Shown one piece after another: positions 23,653 through 34,200 of a DNA stretch of 64,000 nucleotides (position 1 is its first letter; every line of letters starts with the position of its first letter). Source of the stretch: Argentina anserina. Its lineage: Eukaryota; Streptophyta; Magnoliopsida; Rosales; Rosaceae. The stretch is taken from positions 23,931,555 to 23,995,554 of the forward strand of contig NC_065875.1 of the NCBI RefSeq assembly GCF_933775445.1, read 5' to 3'. The translations under genes were made by a program, and so were the position numbers. The notes below the pieces were generated by a model, which saw only the letters and a list, made by a program, of their open reading frames with translations, was not told where the DNA came from and searched no databases.

Positions 23653-25545
23653 ATGGTGAAAAGTTCGGTTGAGATTACTGATGATTCTGGTATAGTCACT
23701 CCAGAGATTCAGGTACCAGAAGCTGAGAGTACAACTGCCCCTCCTGCCTCCCCTACTCTTGTATATACCCCTGACCAACGTTCCACTGGTACAGAAGATC
23801 ACTCATCTGAGGTTAGTCATTCTATTGGGGCTAATACTAGTGAAGCTAATAGTAGACAATATGTCTTGCCAAATAGGTCTACTCGAGGTCAGCCAACAAA
23901 AAAATATGAACCTACCCTTCAGGCTAAAGCTAAGTATCATGTGGCAAATTTTATGTCTACCAAAAGATTGTATAAGTCATATGAATCATTTGTGAATCAA
24001 ATTTCTGCTGTATCAATACCTAACAAAGTGCAGGATGCATTGGGAGATCCAAAATGGAGAAAAGCGATGGAAGCATTACAGAAGAACAATACTTGGGAGC
24101 TTGTATCTCCACCACATGGCAAGAAGGCATTGGGATGTCGTTGGGTGTTTACAGTGAAGCATAATCCAGATGGGTCAGTAAGCCGGTATAAAGCACGCCT
24201 AGTAGCAAAAGGGTTCACCCAAACATATGGCATAGACTATGATGAGACATTTGCACATGTTGCAAAGATGAACACTATTCGGGTATTGCTCTCTTTTGCT
24301 GCTACTTTAAACTGGTCACTTAGACAATTTGATGTTAAGAATGCATTCCTTCATGGAGAACTTACAGAAGAAGTGTATATGGATCTTCCTCCTGGATATG
24401 TGGCAGCTTCTCCAGATAACTTTGTATGCAGATTAAGAAAGTCTTTGTATGGTCTTAAACAGTCTCCTCGTGCTTGGTTTGGAAGATTTTCACAATTCAT
24501 GAGGAAAATTGGCTACAGGCAGAGTAATTCAGACCACACATTATTTCTCAGACACCAACAAGGGAAGGTAACAGCCATAATTATATATGTTGACGATATG
24601 GTAGTTAGTGATAATGATACTATTGAGATGGATAAATTACAGAAGCAGCTAGCTACAGAGTTTGAGATGAAGGACTTAGGTACACTCAAGTACTTCTTGG
24701 GCATTGAGGTAGCCGGGGCAAGTGATGGTATCTATCTATGTCAGAGAAAGTACATCCTTGATCTACTAACAGAGACAGGTATGTTAGATTGCACTCCAAT
24801 TGATACTCCTATTGAGCAGAACCATCGGTTAGTAGAGTACCTATATCAGGTGCCTACTGACAAGACTCGTTATCAGAGAATAGTTGGACGCCTGATTTAT
24901 TTATCACATACCAGACCAGATCTTGCATATGAAATAAGTGTAGTGAGTCAGTTCATACATAATCCCAGTATGGATCACATGGATGTTATTGTGAGGATTT
25001 TGATGTACTTGAAGTCAGCTCCAGGGAGAGGAGTGATGTTTTCTAAACACAACAATGTCATTGAGGTTTGTGGTTTCACAGATGCAGACTGGGCTGGAAA
25101 TATTACAGATCGGAGATCCACATCAGGGTATTTTACCTTTGTTGGGGGTAATCTTGTTACTTGGAAGAGTAAGAAACAAAATGTGGTACCTCGATCTAGT
25201 GCTGAAGCAGAATACAGAGGTATGGCTCAGGGAGTGTGCGAGTTGTTATGGCTTAGAAATTTGCTACAAGATTTGGGTGTTAAGCCTAAGTGTGCTATGC
25301 AGCTGTACTGTAACAACAAGGCACCTATTGATATTTCACAGAATCCTGTACAACATGATCGTACAAAGCATGTGGAGGTTGATCGTCACTTTATAAAGGA
25401 GAAGCTAGATGCTGAGACCATTAGCTTTCCTTTTGTTCTTTCAGAAGATCAACTTGCAGATATACTCACAAAAGGAGTGTCTAAGAAGGCTTTTTATGAC
25501 TCACTTAGCAAGTTGGGCATGGTCGATGTGTATGCACCAACTTGA
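23653..25545 (+). CDS. Copia reverse transcriptase-RNase H, open part of pol
   Basis: This 630-codon open frame covers the end of the integrase-RT linker, reverse transcriptase and RNase H of Ty1/copia. RT opens with WRKAMEALQKNNTWELV and CRWVFTVKHNPDGSVSRYKA. It carries FDVKNAFLHGEL and the catalytic YVDDM at about residue 312. RNase H shows DADWAGN, RRSTSGY and SSAEAEYRGM, with a final HVEVDRHFIKEK block. All core motifs look intact. The first codon is only the first Met after a stop; in an intact element this would be the inner part of one polyprotein. It is not a host gene. Confidence 0.9.
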   Translation: MVKSSVEITDDSGIVTPEIQVPEAESTTAPPASPTLVYTPDQRSTGTEDHSSEVSHSIGANTSEANSRQYVLPNRSTRGQPTKKYEPTLQAKAKYHVANFMSTKRLYKSYESFVNQISAVSIPNKVQDALGDPKWRKAMEALQKNNTWELVSPPHGKKALGCRWVFTVKHNPDGSVSRYKARLVAKGFTQTYGIDYDETFAHVAKMNTIRVLLSFAATLNWSLRQFDVKNAFLHGELTEEVYMDLPPGYVAASPDNFVCRLRKSLYGLKQSPRAWFGRFSQFMRKIGYRQSNSDHTLFLRHQQGKVTAIIIYVDDMVVSDNDTIEMDKLQKQLATEFEMKDLGTLKYFLGIEVAGASDGIYLCQRKYILDLLTETGMLDCTPIDTPIEQNHRLVEYLYQVPTDKTRYQRIVGRLIYLSHTRPDLAYEISVVSQFIHNPSMDHMDVIVRILMYLKSAPGRGVMFSKHNNVIEVCGFTDADWAGNITDRRSTSGYFTFVGGNLVTWKSKKQNVVPRSSAEAEYRGMAQGVCELLWLRNLLQDLGVKPKCAMQLYCNNKAPIDISQNPVQHDRTKHVEVDRHFIKEKLDAETISFPFVLSEDQLADILTKGVSKKAFYDSLSKLGMVDVYAPT

Positions 25546-25552
25546 GGGGAAG
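25541..25552 (+). promoter_or_regulatory. Polypurine tract before the 3' LTR
   Basis: CTTGAGGGGAAG directly precedes the TG of the 3' LTR and overlaps the pol stop codon TGA. This is the expected second-strand primer site. Confidence 0.7.
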
Positions 25553-25690
25553 TGTTTGCATGAGTCAACATACACCAACCAAATCTCACCAACCAAATCT
25601 CTAGCCGTATAAATTGACAAACAAATCTTTAGTTTCATACTTGATAATTGATAGTTTAGAATCCTATAAATACCTTGTAATTATTCTACT
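25553..25690 (+). repeat. 3' LTR of the copia element, shortened
   Basis: Matches 20459-20592 closely, then jumps over about 30 bases between two ATTC sites to the end. It is followed by the GTACG target duplication at 25691-25695. Confidence 0.85.
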
Positions 25691-25820
25691 GTACGTCCTT
25701 GACGATTAGTCGTGTATATGATGATGAAAGGGAATAGTGCATAGAGATATGCGATTCATCATCCTAAAAACCTTCATAGAATGAAGAGGTATCCGTTGAT
25801 AATCCTATATATTCCTCTTG

Positions 25821-26283
25821 GAGTATTTTTCACCAACAGTCCCTCAATTATGGTGTACCTACCAATGTGATACCTCAACTCTTAATCGTACCAATGTGAT
25901 ACCCAGACTCTAGTATTGCTATCATTGAAGTACTTCCGTCAGTTTTTTTTTCAACTTCTCCGTCATCTTGGGGACGTGGCAAGTACGTGAGGCCCACAAA
26001 GAGGGTTAAAAGACAAAATTAACCCAATCTGAGAGAAACAATATTTTTCCGGCCCTTTACCTTGAGAAAGACACCCAACAATTTCAATTTTGGCGCCAAT
26101 TTTCCCTCCATACTCCTTAATTTGGGTCTCTTATCTAAATTAAAGAACTACCGCCAACCAGTCGACCATAATCTGATAAAACCTAGATCAATCTCATTTT
26201 CTATTTTTACCCTAGCACTTGTTAAACTAACAGAATAAATATAGAAATTTATATGGAACATCTCATTTCCACAATCTCATAAG
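25821..26283. repeat. Single arm of the long-hairpin MITE family
   Basis: Starts GAGTATTTTTCACCAACAGT, the full tip missing from the left arm at 18302. It follows that arm's sequence to CACAATCTCATAAG, which is the hairpin spacer, and then stops. It is thus half of an element cut at its centre. It is inverted relative to the right arm at 18662-19104. Confidence 0.8.
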
Positions 26284-29200
26284 AATATAGAAACACATAA
26301 CTTAACGAAATTCAAATACATGTGTTAAGTACCATTAGTTCTTACAAGCAAAAATCATGGCAGATCAACATAAAAGGTGGGAACTATACTTCGAATGGTT
26401 CCATGGAGTTCAAAAGCCCAGACAAAGTCTAAGTTAACTCAAAAAAGCTAGCACTTGGTCGAAAAAAATTAACCTAGCTGATCATATATTATATCACAAA
26501 TGTTCATTCTTCAACAGTAAGATTCAAGCTGTTCCTCATCCCATATGTGACAAAAATGCATGAATATAATCCACTCTTATCTTATCTCTAGAACTCTTTC
26601 TTTCTTCTTTTTTTTAGCCGAAAATATAGCTGGTAAGCTAAGATCATTGATTGAAAACGCCCCTACCCAGATATATACTCAGATGACTGAAGATATTGCT
26701 TGCCAGCAACTTGGTACACTCATTTAGATCGACACTGTGGCCTATATATTGGGTGAGACTTGGCTGGGGGACATATTAGAGTTCTGTCGTCCCATACTGT
26801 CTTTGCAATCACAAAAGAAGTTGGGGCCTTTGTTCCCGAGTTTCGGAAGGCTGAGGCCGGGACTTATCTTTTTTTTGGTGAGGCCGGGGCTTATCTTAGT
26901 TCTTAAAACTTAAAAAGCCCTGATCAATATATAGAATTAGAGTACTTCTATTTGGTGCATGCATGTACTTCCTTTACTGTTGAGTTACTTCGTTAATCTG
27001 ATTGTATGTTTCACCAAACGAGTTGATCCATTAATTCGATTTATTATCAGTTTATCACCGATCTTAGTTATGAGAAGAGAAGTATATATCATTGATATGG
27101 TTATATAGAGTCATCCTCATTACTTAATTAATCATCAAAAATTAAACTCAGAGCCAATTTGTTGAATAAGATAATTATGATTTGCGACTAAGCTTCCCCA
27201 TCCAATGACCAAATGGACGAATTCGAAATCAATAATTTAGCTAAATCGGACATGGACGAATTTAACAAGATAGTCGTACTGAAATAGCAAGCTTGAGAGA
27301 GAGAGAGAGATGGGATTGATGGGAAAACGAAGACCATGGAAGGTAACTTTTGGAATGCATGGTGCAGAACCGAAGAAAGCTACTGAACATGTTGAACATA
27401 AGGCCAACATGATTGTACAGGATTGGTTAAGAGAGTATGCAGACGCAGCGCAATCCTTTGGCAAATTGTGAGGGACTGACGACAAGCATATGCATGTTTA
27501 TCGTTTATAAGCAGATATATGACCTGTTGACGCACCACCATTCTCATCCTAACCTTCCATTTTCAATCGTGGACCTTAGATTGCCCCATGTATATGGAAT
27601 CATGTTTGATTATCTAAAAAAGTTGTCTGTGATTATGATCCTTTGTTTATATAACATATTCGACCCCAGAAAAATAACTAGGGTTTGCTTCCGCAAATAG
27701 TTATCGATATAGGGCATGCAGGAGGGGCACGCAGTTAATAGCTGTAATAAGGTTATGAAGCTACGTCCAGCTAGATAATTAATTAAGGAAGAACCTAAGG
27801 ATTTGATTTATCCTCTTTGAGTCGATCATTGGGGTCATGATTTAGAGTAATTATTATGTGTACCCGCCACACATGACATTGTCATGTGGTGTACCCAGCT
27901 AATCATATTACGTCATAGTATAATTAACATGCACGCGGTGAAAATTATAAAAGTACTTATATGTAAGAGGGTACGACACGTGGGATATGTGTCGGTATAT
28001 ATAATAATTTCTCCATGATTTATTGCTACTTCCCTATACTTTTGCGACAATTGGATTTAATAGGCCTGTAAGTTCCTTGGGGCAAGTTTAATTTGGTCAT
28101 CGATAATGATTTTTTTTTGTTTCTCCCATTATTTTTTGATAATGAGTTTCTGAAGATTGCATATGTGCATATATAAAGTGGATTTTGATCGTTTAATGTG
28201 GTTTGAAAGTTTACATCGACTAGCTCTGTGCCAAGAGTTTATCTATTTGCATGGTGTACGTGTTTAGCTTCAAAACGATGGATTAGGAAAGCTTGATTCA
28301 GTCTTGCTACCTACATGAGTACGACGTACGTTGCGCTAATACAGGCAGTACGTGTTCTATCAACTTTATCACCAAGCTAAGGTAGTTATCCGCCGCTAAC
28401 GAGGGGTTAATATTGCTTAATCTCTAATATGCTTCAGTTAATGCATGGATGGTAAAACATTGGGTAACTAGGACGCCTTATTTTTGACACATCAAAGATC
28501 AACCTAGGAATGTCAAAAATCATGTATCTTCCGTATTTGATATATGGATTTAATGGAATGAAGTTTAGTCCCAAATGATGTACATTCATCGATCGACATC
28601 ATACACATGTACAGTCGTAGCCATCGCAGGTGTTCGCAAACACCTGTGTTTTTTTTTAAAAGTCAAGTCGATTGATTAAAAGCGAAAGGAGAAAAGAAAA
28701 AAAACAAACTAAAGCTGTTCACGTCTAGCTCTTTAATCAGTTTAATGTATCAAAATTCAAAAGGCTTGTGGAGCACAATTCTAGTTTGTGCCTTGTGGGA
28801 CGTTGTCAACAGATCATACGCCAGAGTGCATTGTTCTGACTAGTCTCTGTAAGAGTAGTGTAAGTTGTATACAGAGAAGCTTGCTTGTCTAGTCGTTTTT
28901 TGTTACAAGGTGAATTGTGATATTGTTCCACAGTTCCACTATCCACTCATATATCGCCCAAGTTCTTTATGAGTTCTGCACTGTGATGTATATGCAACAA
29001 AAGCAGTTTAACACACCTTTCGAGCTTTGGCCGCGATAGTTCAGTTCATTCATATATCATCGAATCTGGATGCTAAGCTTGCTATATATGATGTCGACCT
29101 GCAGTAGTGAAAAAATTCTCTAATCGGAACACCAACTGGTGGTTGATCCTTGGAAGTAAATAAGTAAAACTCGTCCCCAAAAGGAGGGCATAGCAGATAT

Positions 29201-29602
29201 TACTGGGCCATATCCAATCCAAGCCAGTCGGTTATCACTTGGCTAAAATATACCTTTCATTTAGGTTTTCTATTTTATGTTTTATCGATGAGTGACTTCA
29301 AAGTTCACAAAAGGCTAGGTGGGTATCGCATCCACCAAATTCTCCAGATCCATGATGATATCTGTTGGTAAAAGTCAGCAAGAGGTACATGCCTATCGGC
29401 CCATAGCCAGCACCACACTTGAGAGTTGATTTTTTGAAGGAATTCTTCAAGCACAAGAAGCCCTAGAATCCAAGGCAACACAGCTCCTTTCTCTTCCCCA
29501 CCACGGCACCACCATTTTCATCTCTTGACCACCTTTAGCTACCTCTGCTATAATTTCATATTAGTTTGGCAAAATATAACTAACTGTGAAAGATTTTGTG
29601 AA

Positions 29603-29606
<4 letters not shown>
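26284..29606. other. Intergenic, no firm gene
   Basis: AT-rich sequence with a duplicated GAGGCCGGG(A/G)CTTATCTT phrase at 26851-26895, a (GA)n run at 27294-27309 and a small perfect hairpin CAGGTGTT/AACACCTG near 28626-28647. One 53-codon open frame is listed separately. I recognise no conserved gene. Confidence 0.4.
27310..27471 (+). CDS. Small open frame of 53 codons, unknown
   Basis: The frame begins MGLMGKRRPWKVTFGMHGAE, is rich in charged residues, includes an amphipathic-looking stretch VQDWLREYADAAQSF, and ends FGKL. It follows a (GA)n leader of the kind found in plant 5' UTRs. There are no known motifs, membrane segment or signal peptide. It may be a short peptide gene, an exon of a decayed gene, or chance. 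I would not treat it as a gene without expression or conservation. Confidence 0.2.
   Translation: MGLMGKRRPWKVTFGMHGAEPKKATEHVEHKANMIVQDWLREYADAAQSFGKL

Positions 29607-29637
<31 letters not shown>
29607..29637. repeat. (TA)n microsatellite
   Basis: Fifteen or so TA units, just before the inverted-repeat element. Confidence 0.85.
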
Positions 29638-29639
<2 letters not shown>

Positions 29640-29696
29640 ATCTCTATCCAGAGTGAAGCTTTATTCTGAAATTACAGAATGAAGTTTCAATTTTGA

Positions 29697-29979
29697 CACA
29701 CTTTTCGGTAAATTTTTTCACCATAAACGATTCAATATTTAGGTATGCTATTCAAGATCATTCATACAAAATTTCATCTAATTCGGACATCGTTAAGGTA
29801 TTCAAATTAGATTAAATCAATGAATGAATTAAAACTGTTCAACGTGAACCGTTCGTGTAAATATCAATTTTGAAAGCTCAAATCATTGTCAAATTGGATG
29901 AAATTTTATAGAGATAATCTTGAATAACATACCTAAATATTAAATCGCTTATAGTGAAAAAATTTGGCCGAAAAATGTG
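29697..29979. mobile_element. Inverted-repeat (MITE-like) element
   Basis: Arms at 29697-29785 and 29894-29979 are inverted complements over about 85-90 bases, with shared blocks TTTTTCAC, ATATTTAGGTATG, TATTCAAGAT and AAATTTCATC. The spacer is about 108 bases. Outer limits and target duplication were not resolved; the right side continues into GCAACAGCGTGCACGG without a left partner. It lies about 300 bases upstream of the BIG GRAIN 1-like start codon. Confidence 0.7.
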
Positions 29980-30299
29980 CAACAGCGTGCACGGATGCAC
30001 CGCACCTCATCTCTTCTATCAGTGGTAAAGCAAAAATCCATATCAAATCAAATTGCGACTCTTCCATGGCAAAAACCTGCACGATATAACATCGTTATTA
30101 TTATTATAGCAAGACATAACATTTGATTATTATAAAGCAAAGTTCCCACTACTCACAATCATTTCAAAGTTCAAACCCATCAATCTCTCCACAATCTCAC
30201 AAAACCCTCCTTTTATGCTCTACGCATCTCTCCCATAAAAACCTTTCATCCCCACTGACACATTACTTCAGTTCAAAGTCATCGTTGTCTTGTTGAACC

Positions 30300-31289
30300 A
30301 TGTCATCCGTTGCAGGATTCACAGACCCGGCTGAAAAGGCACACAAGAAATCCTTCCACCGGAGGAACGACTCCGGCGAGCTGGACGTGTTTGAAGCTGC
30401 AAGGTATTTCTCCGGCTACAACGAACTTCCTACGACGATGATGAAAGAAGATAGATCGTCATGGAGAGGAGGCCGAATGAGTCTTGATATGCCAATACGA
30501 AACGTGCTGGATCAACAGCTTCATCTTCATCATCATCATCATCATCACCATGCGGTGGACCAGAAGCAGAATATGAAAGAGAAGATCAAGTACAAGCAGC
30601 CGAGCTCTCCAGGTGGGAGGCTGGCTAGCTTCTTGAACTCTCTTTTCAACCAATCTGGTTCCAAGAAAAAGAAATCGAAATCGAAATCCAGCACGCAGTC
30701 TATGAAAGATGAGGAGGAGAGTCCAGGTGGAAGGAGAAGAAGAAGAAGCAGCATTAGCCATTTTCGAAACACGAATAGTACCACTAACACCACTGATGCC
30801 AAGTCCACATACTCATCTTCAAGCTCTGGCTTCAGAACACCTCCTCCTTACAGTGCACAGATCACAACAACTAAAAGCTACAAGGATTGGAGAAGTTACT
30901 CAGATCACAAGCCGCAGCAGCAAGTGGTGTCCAATTTGTCCAAGCAAAATGTTACGTCACATGCAAAATCTTCAGTCTCGGATGAGAAAGTTTCATCAAA
31001 CAGAGAGCTAAACTGGTTGGATGAGAAGTTCAAATACAATAACCGGCTGTCCTTGTCGGAAAAGTACAAGAATTCAACAGATCAGGATCACAATAAAGGA
31101 TTGTTGAAGAGACTGAGTGAGGTGGTTGATGATGATGATGGCGCAGAAAGTGATTCGAGCTCCGATCTTTTCGAGTTGCAGAACTATGACTTAGGGGGCT
31201 ACTGCTCAAGTGGTTTGCCTGTGTATGAAACCACCAACGTGGATAGTATCAAGAGTATCAGAGGAACCCCGATTGCAAATGCCTCATAG
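30300..31289 (+). CDS. BIG GRAIN 1-like protein
   Basis: A single-exon frame of 329 codons. The family, named for rice BG1, is plant-specific; members act at the plasma membrane and promote auxin response or transport and organ size. Family signatures seen here are the N-terminal FHRRNDSGELDVFEAARYFS (about residues 19-38), the central PGGRLASFLNSLFNQS (about 103-118) and the C-terminal SSSDLFELQNYDLGGYCSSG, ending in PVYETTN. Linkers are Ser/Lys-rich and disordered, with a run of eight histidines near residue 80 and a basic KKKKSKSKSS stretch. There is no membrane segment. The start is the first Met and fits the family's usual N-terminus. Which paralogue it is (A to E) cannot be told from this sequence alone. 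Confidence 0.9.
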   Translation: MSSVAGFTDPAEKAHKKSFHRRNDSGELDVFEAARYFSGYNELPTTMMKEDRSSWRGGRMSLDMPIRNVLDQQLHLHHHHHHHHAVDQKQNMKEKIKYKQPSSPGGRLASFLNSLFNQSGSKKKKSKSKSSTQSMKDEEESPGGRRRRRSSISHFRNTNSTTNTTDAKSTYSSSSSGFRTPPPYSAQITTTKSYKDWRSYSDHKPQQQVVSNLSKQNVTSHAKSSVSDEKVSSNRELNWLDEKFKYNNRLSLSEKYKNSTDQDHNKGLLKRLSEVVDDDDGAESDSSSDLFELQNYDLGGYCSSGLPVYETTNVDSIKSIRGTPIANAS

Positions 31290-34200
31290 ACACAATCACG
31301 TAAATTTCTAGTACTGTGTATTATTTCATTGTTAATTTGCAGTATGGGATATATGATCATATAAATTTATTTTAGACGCATGCATGTATGTTGTGTTCGA
31401 CACTCGACAGGGAAGTTAATTACATTTCCTGACTGTGTTTTCCCCCTTCTCTTTCTTCTTCTAGGAAATTTCAATTTCTCTGTATATACAGTTGAGAATG
31501 TTTGTTTGTCTTTCGTTTTATTATCAGTAGTTAGCTTGGAGCTATACAATCAGAATTTTCAGTACTAGCTAGCAGCCTAGCACCAGTTTGGTGGATTGGA
31601 TTGAGTAGACATCATTGATAAGCATGTATTGATCTGATTCTTGTAACTTCGAAGTTCGAACCACTTGATTCTACGTTTCTGGAGAAGTATGCACGGACGA
31701 TCATCATAACATACCATGTGACGTGCAATGTGTCTCACTTTCCGATCATGAGTTTGGACACAATCATGTCAATATAGTCCCCATTAAACATGTGTGTTTA
31801 ACTGTTTATAGTTATCACTTATCAGACTAATATGGGTCAGTTAGGTACGAATCCCCGGGCCGTGGTGAATCCACAGGCTGTTCGAACGGTGGTGTTAAAT
31901 CGTTAAACATACAAATGTGGCTGTTCAAAAGCTAAGAAATACGGTTTAACCACACAAATCAAAACCAGATGAGGTGAAGCTAATTACGAATATAAGCATG
32001 GGTTATTTTAGTCTCTACGAGATTTTCCATGAACCTATGTCTTGTGTTGTGGGAAGCAGACAGGTAGGTGTTCATAGTGGGGTGTACAAATATATGCAAG
32101 GGATTTTCCTTTTCTTTTGGTCTGAATATGCAGGAATGAATTGGTAATCTGCTCTGGTTCCATAGATGCATGGGAAAAGCATAAAAGTATAAGCTCCGTA
32201 CTGGCACCTTACCTCGTCTACTTTATGTCACGCAAATCTCAAATAATTAAGCCATTGCTCTTAATAAACACGAATCCTTTCTAATCAAATTGTTCTACAA
32301 CATAAAGGCAATCATCTATTATTGCATATTCTGATTACTATTAGAAACAATTATATCTAGAACAAAGACAAACTAATCAGTACCTCTTGGCAGCGGATAG
32401 ACTAATATGACAAACTATTTTGAGCTGTTGACCCCGAAAAGGCGAAAACCATGAATCAAAACTATTCAAGCAGTGATTTTTTTTTTTAAACCCGATATGT
32501 TCTTTTGGTAATGATGCAAACTTAGCACAATCCGAATGGCCAAAATCGTTTACAGATTGAATTTCTAAGCACAGCCATAGAAATGGTGAACGCCAATAGT
32601 ATGCCAAGTCAATTTTATGTAGATGATGTCAAGTTGGGTGAGCTAGCTATTGTTGTCGATGTAGGAATGACTGGTCTCTATCATCAATCTTACACAAGAA
32701 ACAAACTAGTGTGGTCTGAAAATTGGCCTTTAACAGACTCAATTGATTCATATTCCGAATTCCAGGAATTGAACCACATCAAATTGCCTATTCTGAAGGC
32801 TGCATCACTTACTTGCATGCAACCGACATTGCTAAGCATACAGATAAAGAAAGTATAAAACTTGACATGAATGTCAACAAATCATGAATCGTGATCCTTT
32901 TGGTTTTGAAAATCCTACTGAAACTGATAATGATGCAAACAAACACAGGCATGGATTTAATTCTGGATGGTGGAGCTAGGGTATGTCCAAAATAACTCAT
33001 TTGTAATCGATGTTGATGTTGTTAATTACTAATTAAGGTTTAACCCCACACACAGGAAAAAGCAAATCACTCTTCTTTCTAGTTGAGTTACTGTTTCCTG
33101 TGCAAATCAAATATGATGATCTCCTTCTTTTATAAAAGCTAGCTCCCATTAACCCTCTTTTCACTATAATGGCACCATCCCAATTATCAAAACCACCCTG
33201 GCTCAACTTCTTCTCCATACCACATTTAATTAAAAAAAAATTCCCATGAAATTTTCAATCCCTTTGCTAATATTTGTTTTTTTTATAAAAGAGGGGTGTA
33301 ACACGAGTCATTCCCATTATGTCACCCATCATAGTATTACTCTCGCCCAAACAAGCTTAAATTCCGATGGGATCCGGTCCAAATTTTCAATCCCTTTGCT
33401 AATTGAGTTTCGAGCAAAATCGCGATCAATACTCTACATGCGTAAGCATATGATAGATAAGCATTCCCACTTTGTCAAACGATATAATCATTTAGCTAGC
33501 AAAGCCTGCAGAGCTTTTATATGAGTCGATATTGTATATCAAGCTAGGCAGCTAGCTAATACAACATTAACCTAAACTAGTACGTCTTATTCAACCAACA
33601 TTCAACACTATTAACCACAGAACCAGAGTAATGAAAATGGACAGAAACAATGTACAGACACAGGATCAAGCAGAACACCAACCATATATCTCTGCCAAAT
33701 AACCCTAACAACTATATATTAAACAATCTCGAGTGGAAACATGAATATGCATACCTTTGGCGTCTCGACTTTGTGTTCATGTTCCACAACTCCTGGTAAA
33801 CGAAAGCAGAGACATGCAACAACCTTTCTCTTATCTATTTCAAGATGTGGAAGGTTACTCTGTGGTTCCCATCAAACCAGATCCAACTATATATGTCTTT
33901 GATATATCAATGGCCAAATGCAAGGAATCATTCTAATACCAACTTAGAATTAAGCACGGACTAATCATGAGCTAAATACACAAGACCTCAACCACATTTT
34001 TGGAAAAGATCATGAAGACCAAACAAGCTGATGAATTTTATAGAGACTGTGATTTCGAGATACCAACAAATTAATTAATTTTCATGACGATCGTGTATGA
34101 TATTAGCTATTACGAATGACAAGTATAGCTAGGATATGAATCAGTAGTAGACGACATTGTCAGAGGATTTAAAAGAAGGATCCAGTAGTAATAGAGACTT

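Larger units (their letters stand above)
20459..25690 (+). mobile_element. Ty1/copia LTR retrotransposon, near full length but broken
   Basis: The 5-bp duplication GTACG flanks the element (20454-20458 and 25691-25695). The two LTRs start TGTTAGCATCAGTC and TGTTTGCATGAGTC and agree closely, with about five differences over 133 bases. Order: LTR, primer site, GC-rich leader, gag, protease, integrase, reverse transcriptase, RNase H, polypurine tract, LTR. This order (integrase before RT) defines Ty1/copia. The pol frame carries in-frame stops at 21750, 22287, 22701 and 23647, and frame changes near 23012 and 23546, so it cannot make a full polyprotein. The RT/RNase H part remains open over 630 codons. 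Confidence 0.95.

Noticed and set aside
18302..26283. One large transposon bounded by inverted hairpin-MITE arms and containing the hAT and copia elements
   Set aside because: The outer tips of the arms face inward, the hAT and copia insertions have their own duplications, and the flanks of the putative unit do not match. Separate insertions explain it better.
30459..30808. Minus-strand frames rich in Leu, Phe and Met
   Set aside because: They are shadows of the His/Lys/Ser-rich BIG GRAIN 1-like coding sequence.
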